A stretch of DNA of 64,000 nt from positions 4,269,501-4,333,500 of the forward strand of contig NZ_CP145886.1 in NCBI RefSeq assembly GCF_038049935.1, in the 5' to 3' direction. A program made the translations under genes and the position numbers. Positions 8,872 through 18,344 of this stretch are shown in pieces. Position 1 is the stretch's first letter, and every line of letters starts with the position of its first letter. Source of the stretch: Rossellomorea sp. y25 (GTDB lineage: Bacteria; Bacillota; Bacilli; Bacillales; Bacillaceae_B). The notes under the pieces are model-generated. The model ran no database searches, was not told where the DNA came from, and saw nothing but the letters and a program-made list of their open reading frames with translations.

Positions 8872-9808
8872 CTTCCATTCCCCCAATCATTTCAATGACG
8901 TCAATTTCCTTTACAAATCGTTTTACATGAACCGGATTTATGGAACCTGTCTTTTCCAACATGGCGTTTGACATCCCACATGCGCAAGCCCATTTTAGCA
9001 CTTCCTCTATGGGGTAACCATGGGAATAAGCGTGGGTGAACCCCGCCAGCATGCTGTCTCCGGACCCGACAGGATTCACCACGTTCACGTTCGGTATCCT
9101 TGCAAAGAGGACCCTGTTCTCACTCACTAAGAAGGCTCCCTCCCCCCCAAGGGAAAGCAGCACGTATGGAACTCCTTTCTGACATATGGATTGTGCCTGC
9201 TGAAGCATATCACTTTTAGAGTTTGTCTTTCTCCCTATCAAGTCATTGAATTCATCCTTATTCGGTTTAATCAAGAAAGGTTTCCCGTCCATACTGTCAG
9301 TTAGGGCCGGCCCGCTTGTGTCCAATAGCATTCGAACTCCTTTTTGATTGGCTTTTTCTGAAAGCCCTTTGTAAAAGTCGTTCGGTATTCCTCTCGGCAA
9401 GCTTCCGGACACAACGACAAAGTCTACTGTATCCATGATGTAAGCGAACATTCGATTAAAACGCTCGATTTCATCTGTGCCAATGACTGGTCCCGGTTCA
9501 AGGATCTCGGTCTGGCCCCCCTTTGAGAGAACAGCGAGGCAAGACCTTGTTTCCCCTTGTATCGAAACAAAATGATCGTGAAGGTTCATATGCGATAGCT
9601 GGTTCTGAATCCATTCTCCGTTTTTCCCACCAAGAAATCCCGTGCATGTAACTTGATTCCCTAACCCGGATAGCACCCTGGTGACATTAAGACCTTTACC
9701 ACCTGGTGTTTTTTCAATAGAAGAAACTCGATTGACCCCTCCGATTTGAAACTGTGACAGAGTATAGCGGACATCGATCGCCGGGTTTAACGTGACGGTT
9801 GCTATCAC
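8849..9808 (-). CDS. 1-phosphofructokinase-family kinase (likely tagatose-6-phosphate kinase)
   Basis: This PfkB-fold kinase belongs to the FruK/LacC group. It begins VTLNPAIDVRY, carries GGKGLNVTRVL and ends with the GSGD anion hole (NPVGSGDSMLAGF). FruK and LacC are close relatives. The aldolase and AgaS next door favour tagatose-6-phosphate as substrate, giving tagatose-1,6-bisphosphate for the aldolase. I place the start at the GTG at 9808 by analogy with family members that begin with the TVTLNPAID strand. A GTG at 9820 is also possible, but neither has a strong site. It overlaps the ROK gene and follows the aldolase directly. Confidence 0.85.
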   Translation of the reverse strand: MIATVTLNPAIDVRYTLSQFQIGGVNRVSSIEKTPGGKGLNVTRVLSGLGNQVTCTGFLGGKNGEWIQNQLSHMNLHDHFVSIQGETRSCLAVLSKGGQTEILEPGPVIGTDEIERFNRMFAYIMDTVDFVVVSGSLPRGIPNDFYKGLSEKANQKGVRMLLDTSGPALTDSMDGKPFLIKPNKDEFNDLIGRKTNSKSDMLQQAQSICQKGVPYVLLSLGGEGAFLVSENRVLFARIPNVNVVNPVGSGDSMLAGFTHAYSHGYPIEEVLKWACACGMSNAMLEKTGSINPVHVKRFVKEIDVIEMIGGMEDESYRVF

Positions 9809-9812
9809 GGAC

Positions 9813-11860
<2,048 letters not shown>

Positions 11861-11880
11861 ACGTTTTCCTCCTGTACTGA

Positions 11881-11901
11881 TAATGTTGTCATTACCAGTT
11901 A
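11881..11901 (-). promoter_or_regulatory. GntR-type operator in front of agaS
   Basis: The plus strand reads TAATGTTGTCATTACCAGTT. It is one of four related sites (11881, 12664, 17191, 17260) sharing GTmATGnTGTCATTACC. It lies between gntR and agaS, about 20-40 bases before the agaS ATG, where binding would block transcription. The regulator assignment is inferred from shared position in this regulon. Confidence 0.6.
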
Positions 11902-11925
11902 GAATGAATAGATACCTTTAAGTAC

Positions 11926-12645
11926 CTATTTTAGTTCCACCGTATACGTAAACTTATCCCCTCTTGCGATAGAGATGGTATATTCAATGACGTCATTTTC
12001 TTCAAAGGTTATACGCTCAAGCCTCAGGCAGGGGGAATACTCCTCAATCGTCAGCATGTCTGCCTCGACTGCCTGGGCACTGACGGCATTAAAGCTTTCC
12101 AGTGCTCGTGTGATATTCACATCATACTTCGACCGGAAAACTTCATACATTGGGGTGATCTCCAACTCTTCCTTGGTGAGGTGTTGAAAACGCCCCACTG
12201 GTACGAAGGATGTTTCATAAATCATTGGATCTCTGTCGGCGAGTCTTAATCGGGTGATCTTGTAGACCTCATCTTCCGCTGTCAGATTCATCTTTTTTCC
12301 TATGGTACTTTCACAAGGTACTTTTTCAAAGGAAACGACCTTCGTCGATGGCTGCTTTCCGATTTTTTTCATTTCTTCTGTAAAGCTGTAGAATTCCACA
12401 AGACTCTGCTTATACGTTTTCGGGGACACATAGGATCCCTTACCGTGAACCTTGTAGATGTATCCTCCCTTTTCGAGCTCCTGCATTGTCTGCCTAACGG
12501 TGGTCCGACTTACTTTATATGATTCACATAGCTCCCGTTCAGAGGGTAACTGCTCCTGCTCAGCAAGCTCCCCGCTTTCAATTTTACCCAATAGCTCATC
12601 CATAAGTTGGTAATACAAGGGTAGGCGATTATCTTTTTCTATCAT
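11926..12645 (-). CDS. GntR/HutC-family transcriptional regulator with UTRA domain
   Basis: This 239-residue repressor has a winged HTH (about 8-75; LPSERELCESYKVSRTTVRQ and GKGSYV) and a UTRA ligand domain (about 90-235; ITRLRLADRDPMIYETSFVP). The architecture matches NagR/YvoA and AgaR2, which sense amino-sugar phosphates. It lies between the importer genes and agaS, all on one strand. Operator-like sites occur before itself, before agaS and twice before the solute-binding protein gene, which suggests autoregulation and control of the whole regulon. The ATG at 12645 has an AAAAGGAG site. The effector is probably GalN-6-phosphate or GalNAc-6-phosphate, by inference. Confidence 0.9.
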   Translation of the reverse strand: MIEKDNRLPLYYQLMDELLGKIESGELAEQEQLPSERELCESYKVSRTTVRQTMQELEKGGYIYKVHGKGSYVSPKTYKQSLVEFYSFTEEMKKIGKQPSTKVVSFEKVPCESTIGKKMNLTAEDEVYKITRLRLADRDPMIYETSFVPVGRFQHLTKEELEITPMYEVFRSKYDVNITRALESFNAVSAQAVEADMLTIEEYSPCLRLERITFEENDVIEYTISIARGDKFTYTVELK

Positions 12646-12663
12646 GTTAAACTCCTTTTAGTG

Positions 12664-12680
12664 GTATCTTTGTCATAACC
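12664..12680 (-). promoter_or_regulatory. GntR-type operator in front of gntR
   Basis: The plus strand reads GTATCTTTGTCATAACC, a weaker match to the shared site GTAATGATGTCATTACC, followed by a second AACCATT direct repeat. It sits 20-35 bases before the regulator ATG and suggests autoregulation. Confidence 0.45.
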
Positions 12681-12745
12681 ATTTGTATAACCATTATACA
12701 TAAAATTGCGACAATTATCACTCGATGGCATGATAGATATTTCCA

Positions 12746-14005
12746 TTAGGCATTTTCTTTTGCTTTCTCCAATTCATCCTGAAACTTTTTTAATTCGATG
12801 GTCGCACCTTTCAGTCTTGATTCTTCCGCTGCGAAAGCGATCAAGTGACTTTGGGAAGACGTTCTGGCTGAGGTCAGTGTCCCTTTATCCTTCGTGCGAA
12901 CCCGGTTGATGAAATCCTGCATGATGCTCGTATCGGCACCCATATGTCCGCCATCTACCGTTGGAGGATGAATCACTTCCTTCTTCCCGGCAAAATGCTT
13001 GATGATTATTTCATTGTCAGCGTCATGGCCGCTGATTTCCCCATTTGTACCCATGATTTTGAAATTGCGGTACGTTTCCTTCGTAAAGGCCGTCATCGTG
13101 AACGAAACCGTGACATCCCCATCAAACAGTAAATTAACAACTTGATGGTCCACCACATTATTATCACAGCGGTACACACAACGTCCATAGGGGCCTTCCT
13201 GGATCGCCTTCAAACGGCTTTCGATGCTCGGATTCGGGGACACCACATTCGCAGGCCACACATCCCGGTCATGAAGATACCATTTCGCTGCGGAATACGG
13301 ACATTCTTTCTCCACTTTACACCCATCGAGACATCGATGGGTGGATCCCTCGGGAGCATTCTCTTCTTTAAAATAGGAAAGACTCCCATAGGAAGAAACA
13401 CTTCTGCAGTCCGTGCCTATCAGCCAGGCAAGCATATCCATGTCATGGCAGCTCTTCTGTAGAATCATCGGACTCGATTCCTTGGAATTGCGCCAGTTCC
13501 CACGGACGAAGCTGTGGGCTTGATGGAAATAGCCGACATTTTCATTCCATTGAATGGAAACGATATCCCCTATTACCTTCCGATCAATCACGTCTTTAAG
13601 AGACTGATAGAATGGGGCATATCTCATCACGTGGCATACGCTCAGCAGTGTATCATGCTTTTCAGCTGCTTCAGCAATCTCCAATGTTTCAAGGGGACTT
13701 GGTGACATCGGTTTCTCCAATAAAATACTATAACCCTTTTCAATGGCTCGCATGGCAGGTTTATAGTGGTCCCGGTCCGGACTGCAGATCAACAGTGCTT
13801 CACAAAGCCTATCTTGATCCAACAGATCGGGCCAGTCTTCGAATCTCATATTCTCAGGGATGCCATGTGCTTCCGCAAATTTCTCCCGCTTCTCTTGATC
13901 TGGTTCCGCCACAGCGATAAACTCGATTTCATGAGGATACTGGAGTGCATAGGATCCGTATGCGTAGAAACCTCTGCTCCCGGCCCCGATTAATGCTGCT
14001 TTCAT
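12746..14005 (-). CDS. Gfo/Idh/MocA-family NAD(P)-dependent protein with cysteine cluster
   Basis: This protein of about 420 residues has a Rossmann start (AALIGAGSRGFYAYG), the EKPMS motif of the Gfo/Idh/MocA family and the substrate motif SCHDMDMLAWL. Family members oxidise or epimerise sugars, and some (GH109 and relatives) cleave glycosides by a transient NAD+ oxidation. An uncommon insertion holds C-x3-C-x5-C-PYSA (CLDGCKVEKEC) and a further CVYRC, which may bind a metal. It directly follows the two permease genes of the amino-sugar importer, so it probably acts on the imported sugar or glycoside. The second ATG (14005) is preferred because GGAGG lies seven bases upstream. The reaction cannot be named from sequence. 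Confidence 0.78.
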   Translation of the reverse strand: MKAALIGAGSRGFYAYGSYALQYPHEIEFIAVAEPDQEKREKFAEAHGIPENMRFEDWPDLLDQDRLCEALLICSPDRDHYKPAMRAIEKGYSILLEKPMSPSPLETLEIAEAAEKHDTLLSVCHVMRYAPFYQSLKDVIDRKVIGDIVSIQWNENVGYFHQAHSFVRGNWRNSKESSPMILQKSCHDMDMLAWLIGTDCRSVSSYGSLSYFKEENAPEGSTHRCLDGCKVEKECPYSAAKWYLHDRDVWPANVVSPNPSIESRLKAIQEGPYGRCVYRCDNNVVDHQVVNLLFDGDVTVSFTMTAFTKETYRNFKIMGTNGEISGHDADNEIIIKHFAGKKEVIHPPTVDGGHMGADTSIMQDFINRVRTKDKGTLTSARTSSQSHLIAFAAEESRLKGATIELKKFQDELEKAKENA

Positions 14006-14034
14006 TGTCATTCCTCCCTTAGTTGCCTATCAAC

Positions 14035-14868
14035 TTATTTTCCACCCGTAATCGCAATTCCTTCTATAAATTGCTTCTGTAATATGATAAACAAAATCAA
14101 CATCGGTAAAACAGCCAAGAATGAGCCTGCCATCAAGATTGGATAGTTGGTGCCATACTGCCCCTGTAAAGAGGATAATCCTACGGCCAATGTCATGGCA
14201 TCCGGTGAACTATTCACGATCATCGGCCACATCAGTTCATTCCACGACCATAGAATCGTGAAGATACCAAGGGCGATCAAACCCGGCTTGGCGAGTGGCA
14301 GCATGATGCGCCAATAGATTTGAAAATGATTGCACCCGTCAAGTCTGGCCGCCTCCTCCAACTCCTTCGGTAATCCCATGAAGAATTGTCTTAAGAGAAA
14401 TGTTCCAAAGGCACTAAATAACCCAGGCACCACAACGGCTTGAAGCGTATTGAGCCAACCAAGCTTCACCATGATCATATATTGGGGAAGCAGGAACACC
14501 TGACCCGGCACCATCAATACGGATAACGCCAGGACAAACAGGAGATTCCTTCCTGGAAACACAATCCGTGCAAAGGCATAGGCAGCAAGGGAGCATAGAA
14601 ATAACTGCCCCGCCGTCCGAAGCACCGTAATGATAAAGGTATTTAACATAAACTTAAAGAATGGAAGCAGCGTGAAAACCTCTTCATAATTTTTCCACTG
14701 AAAGTCTTCCGGTATCATCACAGGGGGAACCTGAATGGACTCTGCATAGGTTTTCAATGACGTGAGAATCATCCACACAAAGGGAAACAACATCACAATC
14801 GAGCCCATGATAAGGATGAAATGGATGAGAAAAGACTTACTCCTAATAAACTGTATCGACTTCTGCAT
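14035..14868 (-). CDS. CUT1 carbohydrate ABC permease (MalG/LacG type)
   Basis: This polytopic membrane permease of 277 residues has about six helices. The EAA loop (ELEEAARLDGCNHFQIYWRIMLPLAKPG) contacts the shared ATPase, and the C-terminus ends FIEGIAITGGK, typical of MalG-type subunits. The start is the ATG at 14868 with GAGGAGGGG upstream. It is the second permease of the importer, just downstream of its partner, and precedes the Gfo/Idh gene. The predicted cargo is an amino sugar or short GalNAc-containing glycoside, from context only. Confidence 0.93.
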   Translation of the reverse strand: MQKSIQFIRSKSFLIHFILIMGSIVMLFPFVWMILTSLKTYAESIQVPPVMIPEDFQWKNYEEVFTLLPFFKFMLNTFIITVLRTAGQLFLCSLAAYAFARIVFPGRNLLFVLALSVLMVPGQVFLLPQYMIMVKLGWLNTLQAVVVPGLFSAFGTFLLRQFFMGLPKELEEAARLDGCNHFQIYWRIMLPLAKPGLIALGIFTILWSWNELMWPMIVNSSPDAMTLAVGLSSLQGQYGTNYPILMAGSFLAVLPMLILFIILQKQFIEGIAITGGK

Positions 14869-14882
14869 ATGCCATCCCCTCC

Positions 14883-15824
14883 TCAATCATAATGAACCCA
14901 CTTCTTCTGCAGTGCCATCTGGATAACGGTAATGATGAGAATCATCGCTAATAGCAGGACCGCAATCGCAGCTGCATATCCTTTGTCGTTCAATACAAAG
15001 GCATGCTGATAAAAGAGATAGACGATGGACTGCGTGTTCTCCAATGCCGTACTGCTTTTACTAATCATCATAAAGATCAGGTCGAAGAATTGAAAGGCTC
15101 CGATCAACGACATGATCGACACGAAGAAAATGACCGGAGACAGTAATGGCAAAGTGATTTTGAAAAACATCGTCACGGGCCCTGCCCCATCGATTTCAGC
15201 CGCTTCGTAATAGGTTTTCGGGATCCCCTGCAGTCCCGATAAGAAAATGACCATGTTGTAGCCGATCCCGCTCCAAATCGCCACCGCGATAATCGAATAC
15301 AGGGCGATATCCGGATTCGTCAACCACTGAGGTCCATCTATTCCTATAAAGGATAACAAGTAATTCAACAATCCAAAATCGGAATTATAAAGCCACTTCC
15401 ACACCATAGCGATCGCTGCAGGCATAGTAATGACAGGCAGAAAGTACAAAGTCCGATAAACCGTTGTCCCCTTAATCTTTTGATTGAGCAAAACAGCGAC
15501 AAGAATCGAAAGAAATATCCCCAATGGTACGGTACAAAGGATATAGATCCCTGTATTCTTGAATGATTGCAGAAGATTCACATCCGAAAACATCCGTGAG
15601 TAATTCTTTAACCCGATCCATTTGTATGTGCCAAATGCCCCCCACTCGGTAAAACTGAAGTAAAACGTTTGAAGCATCGGCCATAAATAGAAGACAAAGA
15701 GTCCGAGCATCGTTGGAGCGATCATGATATAAGCCCAAAGATAATCTGAGCGTTTCTTGGTACTGGCATACGAAAGCACGTGAAGCTTTCGCTTCGTTTC
15801 AACCTGGAGAGGAAGCGGTTCCAT
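14883..15824 (-). CDS. CUT1 carbohydrate ABC permease (MalF/LacF type)
   Basis: This 313-residue membrane permease has about six transmembrane helices and an EAA loop (YYEAAEIDGAGPVTMFFKITLPLLSP). It is the MalF-type partner of the next gene. An AAAGGAGGAG site precedes the ATG at 15824. The order binding protein, permease, permease is standard for the CUT1 family. No ATP-binding subunit is encoded nearby, so a shared MsmX-type ATPase is expected. Confidence 0.93.
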   Translation of the reverse strand: MEPLPLQVETKRKLHVLSYASTKKRSDYLWAYIMIAPTMLGLFVFYLWPMLQTFYFSFTEWGAFGTYKWIGLKNYSRMFSDVNLLQSFKNTGIYILCTVPLGIFLSILVAVLLNQKIKGTTVYRTLYFLPVITMPAAIAMVWKWLYNSDFGLLNYLLSFIGIDGPQWLTNPDIALYSIIAVAIWSGIGYNMVIFLSGLQGIPKTYYEAAEIDGAGPVTMFFKITLPLLSPVIFFVSIMSLIGAFQFFDLIFMMISKSSTALENTQSIVYLFYQHAFVLNDKGYAAAIAVLLLAMILIITVIQMALQKKWVHYD

Positions 15825-15883
15825 TTTATTCTCCTCCTTTGTTAGAAAATGAAGAGAAGATCCCTCTTCCCTTCATCGCATCC

Positions 15884-17134
15884 CTACTCTTCCAGTTCTT
15901 TATTTGCTTTCTCAGTCAGCTCTTTTACCACTTTCTCTACACTCTCTTCACCCGCCCAGGCCTTCTTGAGGATATCTGTTTCATACTGCCAGATTGCCCC
16001 TGTGTTCTTCACACTTGGAAGTGGATTCGAATACTCAGCTCCATCGATATACGCTTGAAGATTCAACTCCGGAACAGAATTCAACCAGGCATCCTGAGTA
16101 CCATTAAAGGCAGGTATGACCGTACCTGTTTCTGCAAACACTTCGGCTGCCTCTTTGGAACCCAGGAACTTCACAAACTCCCACGAAGCTTCTTTATGCT
16201 TGGTATTGGCTGCGATGACATTGGACAATCCATGAATCGAAACAGCCCTTTGCTTTCCTTTAGGCAGAACCGCTACGTCCAAATCAGGATTCTTCTTATA
16301 TTCCGGTACCATCCAAGGACCATCGAACATCATGGCAATCTTCCCGGATGAAAACAGATCCGAAGCTGCCGTTTCATTCATCTGGGCTTGAGTCGGAGAT
16401 AATCCCTCTTCTATGAAACTAATATTGTATTTTAATGCCTCGATCGCCTCTGGCTGATCAAATCCAACCGACTTTCCACTCTCTGAAATCACGTGGCCTC
16501 CGTTTTGCCAAATCAGATCATAATAACCACCTTGATTCCCCATCACAGCAGCGAAGCCCCATACCCCTTTATCCTTGTTCGTCAGTTTCTTTGCCGCTTC
16601 CTTTAACATATCCCAATCCCATGTATCATCAGGATAAGAGACACCGGCCTCGTCGAAAATTTTCTTGTTATACCATAACCCTGTCGTATCATAATCCTTA
16701 GGAATTCCATATACCTCATCATTTACGGTATACAGATCAATGAGCGACTCGGGATAATTATCCAGACTGTAATCATCTTTTTCTGCAAGATCGCTCAGTG
16801 GCAGAAGTACCTTCCCTTCCGCATATTGAACAATATGAGGACCGTTCATCCATAACACGTCCGGCAATGCGCCCCCGGTTGCGGCAGTCTCAAGCTTCTG
16901 AAAATACTGCCCGTAGGGAATCAGCTCCGTCTTCACTTTAATGTCCGGATGCTCTTCATTAAATTGCTTAATGATTTCTTCAATCGCTGGTACTTGCTTC
17001 TTATCCCAGAACCCATAACTGATCTCGACCTTTCCGTCCTTCGATTCCCCTGAAGAACTGTCACTGCATCCTGCCAGTAATCCAAACACTCCAAGCACTA
17101 ACGATAGTAAAACCATAAGACCCTTTCTCACCAT
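15884..17134 (-). CDS. Extracellular sugar-binding lipoprotein (CUT1 importer)
   Basis: This lipoprotein signal peptide ends in the lipobox LLAGC (C23), so the protein would be anchored to the outer face of the membrane. The mature part is a family 1 extracellular solute-binding protein (PAIEEIIKQFNEEHPDIKVKTE; GKIAMMFDGPWMVPEYKK). It would capture the sugar for the two permeases that follow at once. It is the first gene of the unit, behind two operator-like sites, so it is probably induced by the amino sugar through the GntR regulator. The ATG at 17134 has an AGAGGGGGAAA site. Confidence 0.92.
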   Translation of the reverse strand: MVRKGLMVLLSLVLGVFGLLAGCSDSSSGESKDGKVEISYGFWDKKQVPAIEEIIKQFNEEHPDIKVKTELIPYGQYFQKLETAATGGALPDVLWMNGPHIVQYAEGKVLLPLSDLAEKDDYSLDNYPESLIDLYTVNDEVYGIPKDYDTTGLWYNKKIFDEAGVSYPDDTWDWDMLKEAAKKLTNKDKGVWGFAAVMGNQGGYYDLIWQNGGHVISESGKSVGFDQPEAIEALKYNISFIEEGLSPTQAQMNETAASDLFSSGKIAMMFDGPWMVPEYKKNPDLDVAVLPKGKQRAVSIHGLSNVIAANTKHKEASWEFVKFLGSKEAAEVFAETGTVIPAFNGTQDAWLNSVPELNLQAYIDGAEYSNPLPSVKNTGAIWQYETDILKKAWAGEESVEKVVKELTEKANKELEE

Positions 17135-17190
17135 GTTTCCCCCTCTTTCTTCGAGTGATATTCACAAACAAGTACTACCCTACATGTTGT

Positions 17191-17210
17191 CATGATGTTA
17201 TTACCAGTTA
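17191..17210 (-). promoter_or_regulatory. Proximal GntR-type operator of the importer operon
   Basis: The plus strand reads CATGATGTTATTACCAGTTA, one of four related sites. On the minus strand a TATACT (-10-like) lies just upstream of it, so bound repressor would cover the transcription start. The solute-binding protein ATG is about 57 bases further on. Confidence 0.55.
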
Positions 17211-17259
17211 AAGTATAAGGGTTGTATTACCTGGCATAAAACTCAGGATGCTCAGATTC

Positions 17260-17281
17260 GTAATGATGTCATTACCAGTTA
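17260..17281 (-). promoter_or_regulatory. Distal GntR-type operator of the importer operon
   Basis: The plus strand holds GTAATGATGTCATTAC, an inverted repeat with seven-base arms GTAATGA/TCATTAC around TG, followed by CAGTTA. It is the best match of the four sites. Again TATACTTT lies just upstream on the minus strand, so the -10 plus operator unit appears to be duplicated about 70 bases apart. Confidence 0.6.
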
Positions 17282-17363
17282 AACAAAGTATAACACCTCC
17301 ATTCCGGAAGATGAACACTTTAATTTAAATTTTCTAAAAATTATATCGACAGAATTCTACATT

Positions 17364-17390
17364 GGGACGGGGGGACAAGTTCCTTGTCCC
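17364..17390. repeat. GGGAC..GTCCC element end (copy 3, solo)
   Basis: A single element end, GGGACGGGGGGACAAGTTCC followed by TTGTCCC, stands alone without terminator or second end. It abuts the broken 5' end of the decayed HTH-TPR gene. Confidence 0.65.
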
Positions 17391-17413
17391 AAATGCCCCT
17401 ATATTTAGGAACC

Positions 17414-18285
17414 TGCCCGAATATAAAGGAAATGAGAAAGATTGTCGAGATCACACAAGGGGAACTTGCTGAGTAGATCTGCACCCAGCCACTCATCAGC
17501 CGGATCGAAAAAGGAGACATCTATACCAGTGCCACGGCTTTGTATCAGATCGCTGTCAAACTTGGCGTCGACGTTAACTTTCTTTGAAATCGGAACCACC
17601 CCGCGGCTGGATTATGTTGAGGAAGTAGAGAAACAGTTAAGATATCTGAGGGTCAACCGACACTACGAGGAAATGATGGATTTGGTCAAGACAGAGGAAA
17701 AGAATCCACTTTTCTATAGAGATAACGAAAACCTCCAGCTTCTTTACTGGCATAAAGGGATCTATCAATATGAAGTAGAAAAAGATCCAGAGACCTCCTT
17801 TGAACTATTAGATCACGCTTTTCAGATGAGCGCCAATGGCAAAAAAGCGATGTCCGAAAGAGAAATGCAGATCCTTTCCAGCGTCGGCACCATCCACTTT
17901 TCACTGTGCCTCTACGAAGAAGCACTCTATTATTTCAAGCAAGTTGAAACGTGTATACAAACAACTGATCTATTACAGGATAAATCCATTAAAAGCCGAA
18001 TATTTTATAACATGGCCAGAGTACTGACCGGCATAGGACAACTCGAGGATTCGACGGCCTATTGTCTCGACGCCATCAAATGGTGTTTCGAAGAAGAGCT
18101 TCTATGGGGATTAGACCAATTGCATTATCAGGTAGGCTACAACTATGAGCTGTTGGGTGACTATGAAAAAGCCCTACCGTAATAAACAGGCATTGCATAT
18201 GTTTGAAATACGGAAGGATAAGGTGTATATAAAGTTCCTTACACCTAAAATTGAGGAGACTTCAGATCGATTGCAGATGGGATGA
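17414..18285 (+). pseudogene. Decayed HTH-TPR regulator (second RRNPP-like gene)
   Basis: Translated in pieces, this stretch gives an Xre-type HTH (MRKIVEITQGELAE, a stop, then ICTQPLISRIEKGDIYT and ALYQIAVKLGVDVNF). A frameshift follows, then a TPR-like helical body (LDYVEEVEKQLRYLRV; YEEALYYFKQVETCIQ; YNYELLGDYEKAL). A second frameshift near 18178 leads into RNKQALHMFEIRKD and a final stop at 18283. An in-frame TAG in the HTH plus two frameshifts make it a pseudogene. The natural start is missing, with a solo repeat end immediately upstream. It is not the same sequence as the intact regulator at 349-1638 but has the same plan. No peptide gene is seen beside it. Confidence 0.8.
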
Positions 18286-18310
18286 AATAACCAAAGGCAG
18301 AGATATAAAA

Positions 18311-18335
18311 GAAGCACAGGATATCCCTATGCTTC
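18311..18335 (-). terminator. Terminator of the CWB2 protein gene
   Basis: On the minus strand GAAGCATAGGGAT pairs with ATCCTGTGCTTC and is followed by TTTTATA, directly after the stop of the gene at 18345. Confidence 0.7.
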
Positions 18336-18344
18336 CTTTATCAC

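Noticed and set aside
15839..16351. 170-residue plus-strand ORF
   Set aside because: It is antisense to the sugar-binding lipoprotein gene and has no recognisable protein features.
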